NCBI GenBank assembly: GCA_947479935.1
Contig: CANKBG010000027.1
Coordinates: 1-34,158 of the forward strand
From: Comamonadaceae bacterium
GTDB lineage: Bacteria; Pseudomonadota; Gammaproteobacteria; Burkholderiales; Burkholderiaceae_C
DNA: 34,158 nucleotides
Direction: 5' to 3'
Part shown: piece by piece, positions 7,805 to 16,251 of the stretch
Layout of the letters: the number at the start of each line of letters is the position of its first letter
Position numbering within the stretch: position 1 is the stretch's first letter
The notes under the pieces: model-generated
Databases searched by the model: none
Told to the model about the DNA's origin: nothing
What the model saw: the letters and a program-made list of their open reading frames with translations, nothing else
Position numbers and translations under genes: made by a program

Positions 7805-9961
7805 TTAAGGTTTGCGAGTGGCTTCTGGCAAAACGGGTGAACCCAAGACAGGCAAACCTGTGCCAACAGCAGGTTGAACTTCTAATTGTGAGTTGCGCAT
7901 TTGATCGTAGCGCCCCATTGAAAGCCCTTCAGTGGCAGCGCCATCACGAACCACCACGGGTCTTAAGAACACCATCAGATTGGTTTTTTTGCGGCTTCTT
8001 GATTCCGCGCGAAACAAATTGCCAAACAAGGGCACGTCGCCTAAACCAGGCACACGTTCTTGGCTGTTGCCGTAGTCGTCTTGGAGCAGGCCACCCAATA
8101 CCACAATGGCGCCGTCTTCCACCAACACGCTCGATTCAATGGAGCGTTTGTTGGTAATTAAGCCGGTGGCTGAATTGATAGACGCTGGGTCGAGTCGACT
8201 GACCTCTTGGTAAATTTGCAATTTAACGGTACCGTTTTCACTGATCTGAGGTTTCACACGCAATGTGAGTCCCACATCTTTTCTTTCAATGGTTTGAAAC
8301 GGATTGACCGAACCGGCATTGGTGTTGTTGCTGGTGTATTGGCCCGTGACAAAAGGCACGTTTTGGCCAATCACAATTTTGGCCTCTTCATTGTCCAAGG
8401 TTAAAAGGTTTGGTGTAGAGAGTACGTTGCCATCGCCGGTGGTTTGCAAGAACCGCGCTAAAAAGCCCAGCACATAGTTGCCATTGGTGTTGTGGGCCAC
8501 GCCAAGGTTCAAGCCAGATGAGGGCGCCATGGTGCCACTGGCGCCTTGCGCTGCCAGAGAAATGAGGTTGGCGCCACCCACTTTAAAGTTGGTACCTAAG
8601 AGCCCAATGTTGGTGTCGCCTTTGCCGCCCAAAGGGCCTTGCCATTGCACGCCAAATTCAGCGGCTTTTTCTGCGCTCACTTCGGCAATCAAGCTTTCCA
8701 CAAACACTTGCGCGCGGCGTGCGTCAAGCTTGTCGATGACTGCACGAAGTTGGCGGTATTGTGGCTGGGACGCTGTGATGATGAGCGAGTTGGTCGAGGG
8801 GTCGGCTTGAATTTGACCACCGGTAGAAGGTTGACCGCCAGCGCTGAAGCTGGCATTGGCGCCACCCGCGCCACCTGAACTGCTTGCGTTGTTGGCCATG
8901 GTGCTGCTGGGCATGGCCCCGCTAGATGCAGCCGAAGCGCCAACCGCAGAGGTGCCTTGCGCAGACAGCGCTGCGCGCAAGGTGGCGGCAAGTTTGGTGG
9001 CATCCGCGTTTTTCAAATACACCACATGAATGTTGCCGCTGGCTGCATTGGGGCCAGTGTCAGAAGGTTGATCGAGTTGTGCAATCAACGATCGAGCCAA
9101 GGCCATGCGAGGTGCATTGGCCGCACGCACAATCAGTGAATTGCTTCGCGCTTCAGCCAAGACCGTGGTTTTAAATGAGCCATCGGCTTGTCCTGCCGCA
9201 GGCGCAGCACCGCTGGCGGCGCCCGAGTCAAGTAAACGTTGCAGCATGGGCACCAGATCAGTGGCCAAGGCATGCTTGAGGGCAATCACTTCTACGCCCG
9301 TGGCATTGGCCACATCCAGTGCTGAAATGATGCGAGCCAAGCGCTGCAGGTTGTCGGCGTAGTCAGTAATCACCAAGGCATTGGTGCCTGGGTTCACATT
9401 GACCGTGTTGTTAGGACTAATAAGTGGCCGCAGGATGGGTACCAAGTTGTTGGCATTCTCGTGATTCAGCTGAAAAATCTGCGTGACAATTTGGCCATTG
9501 GAAGCCGGCACAGTGCCTGCAGAAACGCCACCACTTTGCAGCTTGGCATCGGCTTCAGGTACCACCAAATACAAACCTGCCGACTCTACCAACGCAAAAC
9601 TTTGCGTGCGCAACTGCGCGGCAAACAATCGAAGCGCTTGGGCAGGTGACACAGGCACATTGCTGGTGAGGGTGATGGTGCCCTTGACACGGGGATCGAC
9701 CACCACGTTGTGACCCGACAAAGTGGCCAAAGTTTTGGCAACGGCATCAATCTCGGCATTGTTGAAATTGAGCGTGACAGGTTCTTGCGATGATTTAGAA
9801 GGCGCACCGTTGGCACTGCCCTTGTTGTTGGCTTTAGGGGCTTGCGCCCAACCCTGACCTGCCAAAAATATCAAAGGCAAACTCAGACTGAGGCTGATCA
9901 GCAAACGAGGCATCTGCTTGAACTGCGAAAGTTTGTGGAAGGAATGTGTACGTGAGGTCAT
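7805..9961 (-). CDS. gspD: Type II secretion outer-membrane secretin GspD
   Basis: Forms the multimeric outer-membrane channel. The 718 residues have a signal peptide with an unusually long positive n-region (hydrophobic core about 19-34, likely cleavage after WAQA). An N0 domain follows (about 62-140: VTLNFNNAEIDAVAKTLATL), then N1-N3 repeats, and the secretin domain ends in the signature VPGLGDVPLFGNLFR. A Gly/Ser/Ala-rich stretch at about 337-382 interrupts the N3 domain. The ATG at 9961 is preferred; an in-frame TTG at 9970 overlaps the gspN stop and would add three residues. No pilotin gene (gspS) is seen nearby. Membership of the operon is clear from the tight junctions. Confidence 0.97.
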   Translation of the reverse strand: MTSRTHSFHKLSQFKQMPRLLISLSLSLPLIFLAGQGWAQAPKANNKGSANGAPSKSSQEPVTLNFNNAEIDAVAKTLATLSGHNVVVDPRVKGTITLTSNVPVSPAQALRLFAAQLRTQSFALVESAGLYLVVPEADAKLQSGGVSAGTVPASNGQIVTQIFQLNHENANNLVPILRPLISPNNTVNVNPGTNALVITDYADNLQRLARIISALDVANATGVEVIALKHALATDLVPMLQRLLDSGAASGAAPAAGQADGSFKTTVLAEARSNSLIVRAANAPRMALARSLIAQLDQPSDTGPNAASGNIHVVYLKNADATKLAATLRAALSAQGTSAVGASAASSGAMPSSTMANNASSSGGAGGANASFSAGGQPSTGGQIQADPSTNSLIITASQPQYRQLRAVIDKLDARRAQVFVESLIAEVSAEKAAEFGVQWQGPLGGKGDTNIGLLGTNFKVGGANLISLAAQGASGTMAPSSGLNLGVAHNTNGNYVLGFLARFLQTTGDGNVLSTPNLLTLDNEEAKIVIGQNVPFVTGQYTSNNTNAGSVNPFQTIERKDVGLTLRVKPQISENGTVKLQIYQEVSRLDPASINSATGLITNKRSIESSVLVEDGAIVVLGGLLQDDYGNSQERVPGLGDVPLFGNLFRAESRSRKKTNLMVFLRPVVVRDGAATEGLSMGRYDQMRNSQLEVQPAVGTGLPVLGSPVLPEATRKP

Positions 9962-9966
9962 GATGT

Positions 9967-10845
9967 TCAACCCAGTGAAAGCAAGCTGCGCGCCCCTTGG
10001 CGACGTCCAATGATGTTCAGTAAACTTGACAAAGCAGCTGCGTGTTCAGGCACTGCAGTGGCTTCGCCGCGAAATTGAAAGCGCGACCCTTGCCATTGGC
10101 CTTGACCACTGAGCAACAAACTGCCAGATTGTGTGGTCAAAGTTAAGGAGGGCATGGCATGAGGTGTGGTACTGCCGTCTAAGTTCACTTGATAAGAGCC
10201 CATGGGCCTGAGCGTACTGAGCTTGGAAGACATGTTGTCAGCGGTGAGCGTCAGGCCACCTTGCAGCCAAGCTTTGCCTTGATCCACATTCAACAGCAGT
10301 TGTTTGGTTTCCAAAATCAAAGTGCCTTCGGGTTGCATGGTGTTCCAAGGTGCACCCAATCCGCTCAGTAAATGTGCAGGCCATTGCGACCGATGGTTGC
10401 TTACATGAAGTTGCCAAGTTTGTAGATGGGGGGTGGGTGTGAACGACAACTGGGCCGCCTGTGCCATGCAACAAGCAGCATGCAAATTCAAATTAAAACC
10501 AAGGCCCGACAGCATATTTTGATTGAATGCGAGCCCGATCTGCCACGTAACCCGGCCCGGTAAGGCCAAAGCATCTCGACTGCCTTCTCCGCCTGTTAAA
10601 ACCAATCTGCCAGAACCATTCCAGACAGAGCCACGGGCCTCTTGCAATTGAACCTGCCCCAAAGTGGCGTTGGACAAAGCCTGACCCATCCACTGCGCAG
10701 GCAAATGAATGACGAGCGCTAAAAATGCACCTGCCACTGTCCCCACTGCCGCCCAAGCCCAAGCATTTCGACTTGACTGCAAAGGAGCCGATTCATTTCT
10801 GGCCAAACCAGAGCGAACCTTGAGTGAGAAGGGCTTTGTCAACAT
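9967..10845 (-). CDS. gspN: Type II secretion protein GspN
   Basis: A 292-residue T2SN-family protein, an accessory component of type II systems found in some species. It has one N-terminal membrane anchor (about 31-52, AWAAVGTVAGAFLALVIHLP) and a periplasmic region with family-like features such as QLQEARGSVWNGSGRLVL and PEGTLILETKQLLLNV. The ATG at 10845 is chosen because it lies two bases after the gspM stop; a frame beginning 14 codons upstream would overlap gspM. The assignment rests mainly on position between gspM and gspD and on the T2SN-like domain. Confidence 0.88.
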   Translation of the reverse strand: MLTKPFSLKVRSGLARNESAPLQSSRNAWAWAAVGTVAGAFLALVIHLPAQWMGQALSNATLGQVQLQEARGSVWNGSGRLVLTGGEGSRDALALPGRVTWQIGLAFNQNMLSGLGFNLNLHAACCMAQAAQLSFTPTPHLQTWQLHVSNHRSQWPAHLLSGLGAPWNTMQPEGTLILETKQLLLNVDQGKAWLQGGLTLTADNMSSKLSTLRPMGSYQVNLDGSTTPHAMPSLTLTTQSGSLLLSGQGQWQGSRFQFRGEATAVPEHAAALSSLLNIIGRRQGARSLLSLG

Positions 10846-10847
10846 GC

Positions 10848-11360
10848 TTAACCGCCCGGCAAACTCAAAATTAAAGCACCGCGCCAAAGTTCTTGGCCGG
10901 CTGCAGTTTTGCCTGCGGCAGCGCCCGAGTTTGTGAATTTTTGGACGTGCGCTTCAATGGGCAACGCTTGCGATTTGGTTCGGACCAACGCTAAAAACTG
11001 AGCCAAAGAATCTGCTGTGACACCACTCAAGGTGAGGGTGGCTCGGTTGCCTTCGATACTCAGGCGAGCACCGTTGCCCATCACTTCCAAAGCAGCTTGA
11101 CGCAATGCGGTATTTGCATCGGTGGCGCTTAAGCGAGGCGACTTTTGCAGAGTCTGCGCCTCAGATTGCATGGCCTTCATGCTTTGCGTTTGCAATTCAA
11201 GTTGTGAGAGTTGCAAGGGCGCTTCGCGCAGAGTTTTGAGTGCCGGTGCGATGTTCCAAGTCCAAATGAGCACCAAACCCAAAACAAGGGCCAAGACTTT
11301 GAGGCGTTGGCGATCATTGTCGGGTAACTCTTGGAGAGCCTTTAAAAACTTAAAGTTCAT
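10848..11360 (-). CDS. gspM: Type II secretion protein GspM
   Basis: A 170-residue bitopic inner-membrane protein that partners GspL in the assembly platform. There is a short cytoplasmic N-terminus (MNFKFLKALQELPDNDRQRL), one membrane helix (about 21-40, VLALVLGLVLIWTWNIAPAL), a likely coiled segment (about 42-75), and a periplasmic ferredoxin-like domain. The ATG at 11360 overlaps the gspL TGA as ATGA, which fixes the start and suggests translational coupling; ten extra upstream codons belong to gspL. Divergent sequence is normal for GspM, so position is an important part of the evidence. Confidence 0.92.
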   Translation of the reverse strand: MNFKFLKALQELPDNDRQRLKVLALVLGLVLIWTWNIAPALKTLREAPLQLSQLELQTQSMKAMQSEAQTLQKSPRLSATDANTALRQAALEVMGNGARLSIEGNRATLTLSGVTADSLAQFLALVRTKSQALPIEAHVQKFTNSGAAAGKTAAGQELWRGALILSLPGG

Positions 11361-12637
11361 AAGCCCGCCTTCTTGCTCACAAGACGCCATTGCGCACCAT
11401 TCAACTGAGCGTCCAAGCCTTCAGTGCGAAGTGCTTGTACAAACGTTTGTGCTTCGGCGCTAGACAAGTGCAGGCCTTGCAATCTGGTTTCGCCTTGGCC
11501 TTGAACTTGAAAATCAATGTTTGAGATGGCTTGACCTGCGGGCAGTGAGCGGCCAACAGCCCCTAAGACAAATTCCAAATCGCGGTGGGTGATCGAGCCG
11601 GCATTGCGTTGCAAGCGCTCCAATTCTTTGGCCATTTGAAGTGGCGCATCGACCACCGGCACATTGGAGAAAGTTTGCGTGAGGATGTTGCTTTGCAAAT
11701 TGCGCTGTGCTTTGACTTGCGCATTCAATTGCCAAGCTGCAACATTAGTGCCAAGCCATTGGGCTGCAATGAGAAGCGCCAAACTCCACCTGACGGGTCG
11801 CCATGCCGTGCTCTTTGCAAATTCTTGCCAAACGCGCTTGGCGCGTTGCAGCCAGCGTGCACTGCCATGGGCTGCAAATTCAAACTGTGCCAAATCCCAG
11901 TTGCTTTCGGCCGCTTGCGCGTATCGTTTGACAGCGGGCACAACGACCACTTGCCATTGCGCCATGCTTTCTGCAATTTTGCCTTGCGTGTTGGATTGAA
12001 GTTGGCGCAATGCTTTTTGTGCAAGATCGGCCACAGCTGGTTCGGTTTGAATCACCCAAGGCAGGTGCTTGTCGTTGCCAAGACTTTCATCTGGCCCTTT
12101 GGCACTCAGTCGCTCACTCCAAAACTTCACGCCGGCTTGCAATGGCAAACGCCACGTGTCTTCTAAATCGTTGACCCACAACCAAGCATCTTCTGGCGTA
12201 CCACTGATCCAAGCAAGCCTTTGGGCAGATAAACTTTGCGGCGCGTTCAAGGTGGCAGGCGCCCATTCGGGCACGATGCGATGCACCATGTGGCCCATGG
12301 CTTGCAGCTTTGACAGATGTTGTTGCAGCCACGACTTGTTGCAGGCAGCCACCCAAACCGAGCTGCCAGATTGCCATTCGGGTTGAAGGGACAAATGCAC
12401 GCCATCGTCGTCTAGCAAAGACTCTTCCATCAAGCTTTGCAGCGCGGGCATCAATCGGCTGGCTTGGCGTTGCAACCCTGCGGGCAAAGTTACTTTGTGC
12501 CAGGCCAAAGCCGCAGCAGGCACGATGGCCCAAATTTCTTTGTCACGCGCGCCTGCCATCTCGGTGGTTAAGACCGTGTGAGGGTAATTGGCGCCGCTAT
12601 CTGAATGTAGCGGCAGTGTGAAAATGTGAGTGCTCAT
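11357..12637 (-). CDS. gspL: Type II secretion protein GspL
   Basis: A 426-residue inner-membrane protein whose cytoplasmic actin-like domain (about 1-255) recruits GspE. A membrane helix lies at about 280-300 (WSLALLIAAQWLGTNVAAW), followed by a periplasmic ferredoxin-like domain that pairs with GspM. Family-like pieces are the N-terminal WAIVPAAALAWHKVTLP and the C-terminal SNIDFQVQGQGETRLQGLHL. The gene is bracketed by ATGA overlaps on both sides: with gspK upstream and gspM downstream. Confidence 0.93.
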   Translation of the reverse strand: MSTHIFTLPLHSDSGANYPHTVLTTEMAGARDKEIWAIVPAAALAWHKVTLPAGLQRQASRLMPALQSLMEESLLDDDGVHLSLQPEWQSGSSVWVAACNKSWLQQHLSKLQAMGHMVHRIVPEWAPATLNAPQSLSAQRLAWISGTPEDAWLWVNDLEDTWRLPLQAGVKFWSERLSAKGPDESLGNDKHLPWVIQTEPAVADLAQKALRQLQSNTQGKIAESMAQWQVVVVPAVKRYAQAAESNWDLAQFEFAAHGSARWLQRAKRVWQEFAKSTAWRPVRWSLALLIAAQWLGTNVAAWQLNAQVKAQRNLQSNILTQTFSNVPVVDAPLQMAKELERLQRNAGSITHRDLEFVLGAVGRSLPAGQAISNIDFQVQGQGETRLQGLHLSSAEAQTFVQALRTEGLDAQLNGAQWRLVSKKAGL

Positions 12638-13671
12638 GGCTGAGTTGATTGTAGAAGCGACTCACGGCTTGGGGGCGGGAGTATTCCCGCAATTTTTTGA
12701 CGCCACACAAATGTCACATTGCTGGCATCGCGCAAAATCAAGGCGGTTTCCTCTTGCGTTCGGTCTTCCATGCGCAAACGGCCCCAAACTTCAAAAAACC
12801 GAGATCCCACAGTGTGCCAGCGAGGATTGAGCGTTTTGCCCCCCAAGGCCTTGGCCGCTTCTGAGAGGTCGCTGACGTGGTTTCGGCTGCGCTGCTGCAC
12901 AAATTGCTGAGCCGCGGCCAAGTCCAAGCCGGGCACGATGGCGTAAATCACTTCGGCGCTGGCCGTGTTCAAGTTGACCGGCGTGGCTTCGGGCAAGATG
13001 GTGACAAAGGGGGCGAGGCGCTGCACGGTGCTTTGGCTCAAGCCCAACCACTGCAACTGAGAAACATGCTGGGGCAGAAGGGCCGCTTGTCCAGAACCAC
13101 CGGCCAAACTGGTTTGACCATTCAGGGCATTGGCCCCTCGAGCCGCTTGAGCGGCGGCCAACCATTCACGCGCTAAAACATCAAGTTCTGCACGAGGCAA
13201 GCTCAGAACATTGAACAGACGGGTCAAAGCCCATTGCACAGGTTCGGTCAATTGGCCACTGCTTTTGGCATCGCTGGCCTCAAACCAGTTGGTCAAGTTG
13301 ATGCGACTTTGCGCGTCGGTCACTTGGCCCGATAAAAAGACCTCTGGGTCGCCTTCTCGCTGTTGCTGATCTTGCGCCAAAAACGTAGACAGCTTGGCTT
13401 CTTGCAAGGGCAAGGCCCAAGGTTCCGCCAAATGATCAACACTGCTAGAGGCACCGGCTAAAGCGTCTTCTCGCAAGATCAGTCGAGACCAATCTAGCGC
13501 ACCATTGAGCAGCCAAGAAGACTGCACGCGATGCCGTTCTGCGCTTTCTACTTCCACATGTTTCCATTGCTGCCATAGCGCCACGCTGGCCAAGGTGGCC
13601 ACCAAGGTGACCACCAACATGGCACTGATCAGTGCCGCGCCTTGTTGCGATTGAACGAGCCGCTTTGTCAT
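12634..13671 (-). CDS. gspK: Type II secretion minor pseudopilin GspK
   Basis: The large minor pseudopilin that caps the pseudopilus tip. The 345 residues start with a short basic leader and a prepilin-type segment, GAALISAMLVVTLVATLASVAL, cleaved after the Gly at about residue 11. Position +5 is not Glu, which is the known peculiarity of GspK. The large insertion domain (about 100-230) and the C-terminal helix-hairpin-helix-like part (VNLNTASAEVIYAIVPGLD, about 233-251) are as expected. It overlaps gspJ upstream and gspL downstream by ATGA junctions. Confidence 0.95.
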   Translation of the reverse strand: MTKRLVQSQQGAALISAMLVVTLVATLASVALWQQWKHVEVESAERHRVQSSWLLNGALDWSRLILREDALAGASSSVDHLAEPWALPLQEAKLSTFLAQDQQQREGDPEVFLSGQVTDAQSRINLTNWFEASDAKSSGQLTEPVQWALTRLFNVLSLPRAELDVLAREWLAAAQAARGANALNGQTSLAGGSGQAALLPQHVSQLQWLGLSQSTVQRLAPFVTILPEATPVNLNTASAEVIYAIVPGLDLAAAQQFVQQRSRNHVSDLSEAAKALGGKTLNPRWHTVGSRFFEVWGRLRMEDRTQEETALILRDASNVTFVWRQKIAGILPPPSRESLLQSTQP

Positions 13672-14324
13672 TGCTTGGCCACCGTGAATGTGGGTCGCAC
13701 CCAGTCCAAAGTAACTTTGCCTTGGACTTGCGAGTTGTCTGCCAAATCAATGACCAAGCGAATGCCTTCAGGCTGGTTGTTAACCACGTTGCCCGTGCTG
13801 GACAAGGGATTGCTCCAAGCGCCATCTCGGTGGTAATAAATTTGCCACCCACGCAATGCATGAATTAACACTTCGTGGGCGTTGTTGGGCAGGGGGTTGC
13901 CCGCTGATTCACCCCAAACTTGCGCTGTTGTCCATGCCTGCAACCAAGCGTCGCGCCTGTTAAGGGGCGCCGATTGCCAGCGTGTCCATTGCCCGTTGCC
14001 CCAAGTCCATGCCACCACTTGCATGCCAGCTTTGGGGTCTTGTGAGTGTTGTCTTGTGATGCGCAAGACACGGCCATCCCAGTCTAAGGCTGGGGTGTTT
14101 TGCAGCGAGATCATGTTGTCTAAGTCGGTGCGCCATTGCGCCAAACCAACTTGCAAAGTTTGATGTGCATCGCTGCGTGTTTGCAATGCCACTTGGGCTT
14201 TGGACATGCCATCTAAACCGCGCCAAGAAATAAGTGCCATCAAGGCCAAAATAGCGCTGGCCACCAACACTTCAATGAGGGTGAATCCAGCTGAAGCTTT
14301 GAGTTTGAAAGGGCGTTGTTTCAT
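13668..14324 (-). CDS. gspJ: Type II secretion minor pseudopilin GspJ
   Basis: A 218-residue minor pseudopilin. A basic leader (MKQRPFKLKASAG) precedes the class III prepilin site G/FTLIEVLVASAILALMAL with Glu at +5. Family-like downstream sequence includes SWRGLDGMSKAQVALQTRSD and a C-terminal block LPNNAHEVLIHALRGWQIYY. The ATG at 14324 shares its A with the last base of the gspI TGA, which fixes the start; 51 further upstream codons would lie inside gspI. Confidence 0.94.
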   Translation of the reverse strand: MKQRPFKLKASAGFTLIEVLVASAILALMALISWRGLDGMSKAQVALQTRSDAHQTLQVGLAQWRTDLDNMISLQNTPALDWDGRVLRITRQHSQDPKAGMQVVAWTWGNGQWTRWQSAPLNRRDAWLQAWTTAQVWGESAGNPLPNNAHEVLIHALRGWQIYYHRDGAWSNPLSSTGNVVNNQPEGIRLVIDLADNSQVQGKVTLDWVRPTFTVAKQ

Positions 14325-14725
14325 CAATATCGCCCCATCACGGTAGAGAGTTGCAACAAGGGCGTGCTGTCTTGCCCCTCTAGCAAAACCACCTGCGCAT
14401 CCACGCGTCTGAAGTTGGGGTTGGGCGTAACTTGCACAGACAAATTGACTTGCAAATTGAGACCGGCTTGAGGGCAATTCACATTGCTTTGACCCACTGC
14501 AGGCACTTGCCTTGAGAGACGCAAGCGACTGAATTCATTTTCAGCACAAATTTGCGCCAACCATTGGGTCGATTGGCGAGATGCGTTGCGACTCAGCGCA
14601 TCGGTAGAGCGCAAGCCGGCCATAAGCGCAATGGCCACAATGCCCAGTGCCACCAACACCTCAATGAGTGTGAAGCCCCCAGAAGTTGCATGCGCAGTTG
14701 TGGCCGACTTCACTTTCAAATTCAT
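14324..14725 (-). CDS. gspI: Type II secretion minor pseudopilin GspI
   Basis: A 133-residue minor pseudopilin with the prepilin cleavage site G/FTLIEVLVALGIVAIALMAG after a 19-residue leader, Glu at +5, and the GspI-like block WLAQICAENEFSRLRLS (about 48-64). The C-terminal part (FRRVDAQVVLLEGQDSTPLL) fits the family. The ATG at 14725 overlaps the gspH stop as ATGA, so the longer frame reaching 14884 is rejected. Confidence 0.94.
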   Translation of the reverse strand: MNLKVKSATTAHATSGGFTLIEVLVALGIVAIALMAGLRSTDALSRNASRQSTQWLAQICAENEFSRLRLSRQVPAVGQSNVNCPQAGLNLQVNLSVQVTPNPNFRRVDAQVVLLEGQDSTPLLQLSTVMGRY

Positions 14726-15246
14726 GGCGCCACTCGCTTTACAGCAAACGGCTGAATGCCATCTGTGCTGACCCACAGCTGCAAATTGTTGGCACGCATC
14801 AGCACCGTTTGCGGTCCGATGATGGGGTCGGGTCCTAAGACCACACGCGTGTTGGCATCCACTTGAATTTGAGGCGAAAGCCATTGCTCCGAAAGTGTTT
14901 GAGGAGGCAGTCCTTCAAACACAAAACCAGCGCCTTCACGGCTGCTGGCAGGGTGCCAATTGACAGGCATGCCACTGGCTCTGGATCTGGCACGTGCCGA
15001 TTCAAAAAGCGCTGCCAAACGTTCGGCGTCTCGCTCCAACACCGTGGCCGTTGAATCGCGCAAACTGAAACTAAGGGCTGCTGTTGCAATGGCAATCAAA
15101 GCAATGACGACCAACAATTCAATGAGCGTGAAACCCAAGGATGAACGCGTTGGTAAATGCGGCGCGCGGGTGTTCGTTGGCAAAGAGCAAAAGTCTCTTG
15201 CGTGTGGGTGCAATGTGGCTTTATTGCCAGCTGCCGATGTCGGCAT
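14722..15246 (-). CDS. gspH: Type II secretion minor pseudopilin GspH
   Basis: A minor pseudopilin with the prepilin site G/FTLIELLVVIALIAIATAAL and Glu at +5, followed by GspH-like sequence (LERDAERLAALFESARARSR). The only ATG before the cleavage site is at 15246, giving 174 residues, a long leader of about 38 residues, and a 26-base overlap with gspG. In-frame TTG codons closer to the cleavage site would give a more usual leader. The C-terminus overlaps gspI by ATGA. Confidence 0.9.
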   Translation of the reverse strand: MPTSAAGNKATLHPHARDFCSLPTNTRAPHLPTRSSLGFTLIELLVVIALIAIATAALSFSLRDSTATVLERDAERLAALFESARARSRASGMPVNWHPASSREGAGFVFEGLPPQTLSEQWLSPQIQVDANTRVVLGPDPIIGPQTVLMRANNLQLWVSTDGIQPFAVKRVAP

Positions 15247-15706
15247 TCACACCCTCGCCACCCGATTGGCCATCGCCACCCCAAGACATCACATCAATCT
15301 CGCCTTTGAGGCCAGGGTTGAGATATTGATAAGGTCGGCCCCAAGGATCGGCAGGCAATTTGTCCAAATAACTTTTCCAATTGGGAGGGACGGGATCGAC
15401 AGTGGGCTTTGTGACCAAAGCTTGCAAGCCTTGTTCGGCGGTGGGAAAGCGTTGGTTGTCTAGCTTGTAGAGCTTTAAGGCTCGAACCAAGTTGCCTACG
15501 TCGGTGCGAGCGGCCATCATGCGTGCATCGTCTGCACGACCTAAAACATTGGGCACCACCAAGGCGGCCAAGATGCCGATGATGGCCAAGACCACCATGA
15601 GTTCAATCAGGGTAAAGCCGCGTTGCTTGCGAACAGCCTTGGTTTGATCAAAGACTTTGTCTGCGGGTGTGGCCAAAGATGCTAAATTTTGATTTTCTGA
15701 TTTCAT
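15221..15706 (-). CDS. gspG: Type II secretion major pseudopilin GspG
   Basis: The main pseudopilus subunit and first gene of the secretion operon. The prepilin site is RG/FTLIELMVVLAIIGILAALVV with Glu at +5, followed by the very conserved VLGRADDARMMAARTDVGNL and YKLDNQRFPTAEQGLQAL. The C-terminal DPWGRPYQYLNPG and DVMSWGGDGQSGGEG carry the expected calcium-binding acidic residues. From the ATG at 15706 it has 161 residues with a 30-residue leader; an in-frame GTG at 15736 behind GGAG would add ten residues. It is divergent from gspC, with 50 bases between the two ATGs. Confidence 0.96.
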   Translation of the reverse strand: MKSENQNLASLATPADKVFDQTKAVRKQRGFTLIELMVVLAIIGILAALVVPNVLGRADDARMMAARTDVGNLVRALKLYKLDNQRFPTAEQGLQALVTKPTVDPVPPNWKSYLDKLPADPWGRPYQYLNPGLKGEIDVMSWGGDGQSGGEGVNADIGSWQ

Positions 15707-15756
15707 CGCCAAAAGACTCTCTGCTTTTTCTAACACTTCTCCATCATAATCCCGTC

Positions 15757-16245
15757 ATGTTGCAAGTCTCCCATGGCCCTTCCAAATCCTTTTGGCCCGC
15801 GCTCTGCGCGTTGGCCGTGGGCGCCGTGGCCGCTTATTCAGCGGTGGCTTGGATTTTGCAAATTCAAAGCATTTCAGCGCCCACTTCCACGGCACCCGTC
15901 GCCCTCAGTTCAAATGCCGCCAACCAAACCAACCCCCCTGTGGACGGCAGCGCAGTGGCTGCTGCCTTAGGTGCCCCCAAACCCGCAGATGCTGAGGGCA
16001 GTGCCAACAGCAACGCAGGCAATGCCTTGCATCAGTGGACACTCTTGGGCGTGGTGGCTGGCGCTTCCGGAAAAGGCAGTGCCTTGTTGGCCGTGGATGG
16101 GCAGCCGCCCAAGGCTTATTTGCCAGGTCAAACCGTTGCACCCGGATGGGTGTTGCATTCTGTGGGGCACCGGCTGGCTCGGTTGGCGCCAAGCCAGCAA
16201 GATGCGCCTACCGTCACCTTAGAGTTGCCCAAGACGGGCAACTGA
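15757..16245 (+). CDS. gspC: Type II secretion protein GspC (short form)
   Basis: A 162-residue bitopic protein with one membrane helix (about 14-35, LCALAVGAVAAYSAVAWILQI), a Pro/Ala-rich linker (about 38-85), and a GspC homology region with HQWTLLGVVAGASGKGSALLAVDGQPPKAYLPGQ and GWVLHSVGHRLARL. This region contacts the secretin in other systems. The C-terminal PDZ or coiled-coil domain of longer GspC proteins is absent; the stop follows directly after the homology region. It is the only secretion gene on the plus strand. The ATG at 15757 is chosen over upstream in-frame codons that would overlap gspG. A CATAAT at 15745-15750 may be part of its promoter, but is too close to the ATG to be convincing. 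Confidence 0.85.
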   Translation: MLQVSHGPSKSFWPALCALAVGAVAAYSAVAWILQIQSISAPTSTAPVALSSNAANQTNPPVDGSAVAAALGAPKPADAEGSANSNAGNALHQWTLLGVVAGASGKGSALLAVDGQPPKAYLPGQTVAPGWVLHSVGHRLARLAPSQQDAPTVTLELPKTGN

Positions 16246-16251
16246 GCGCAC

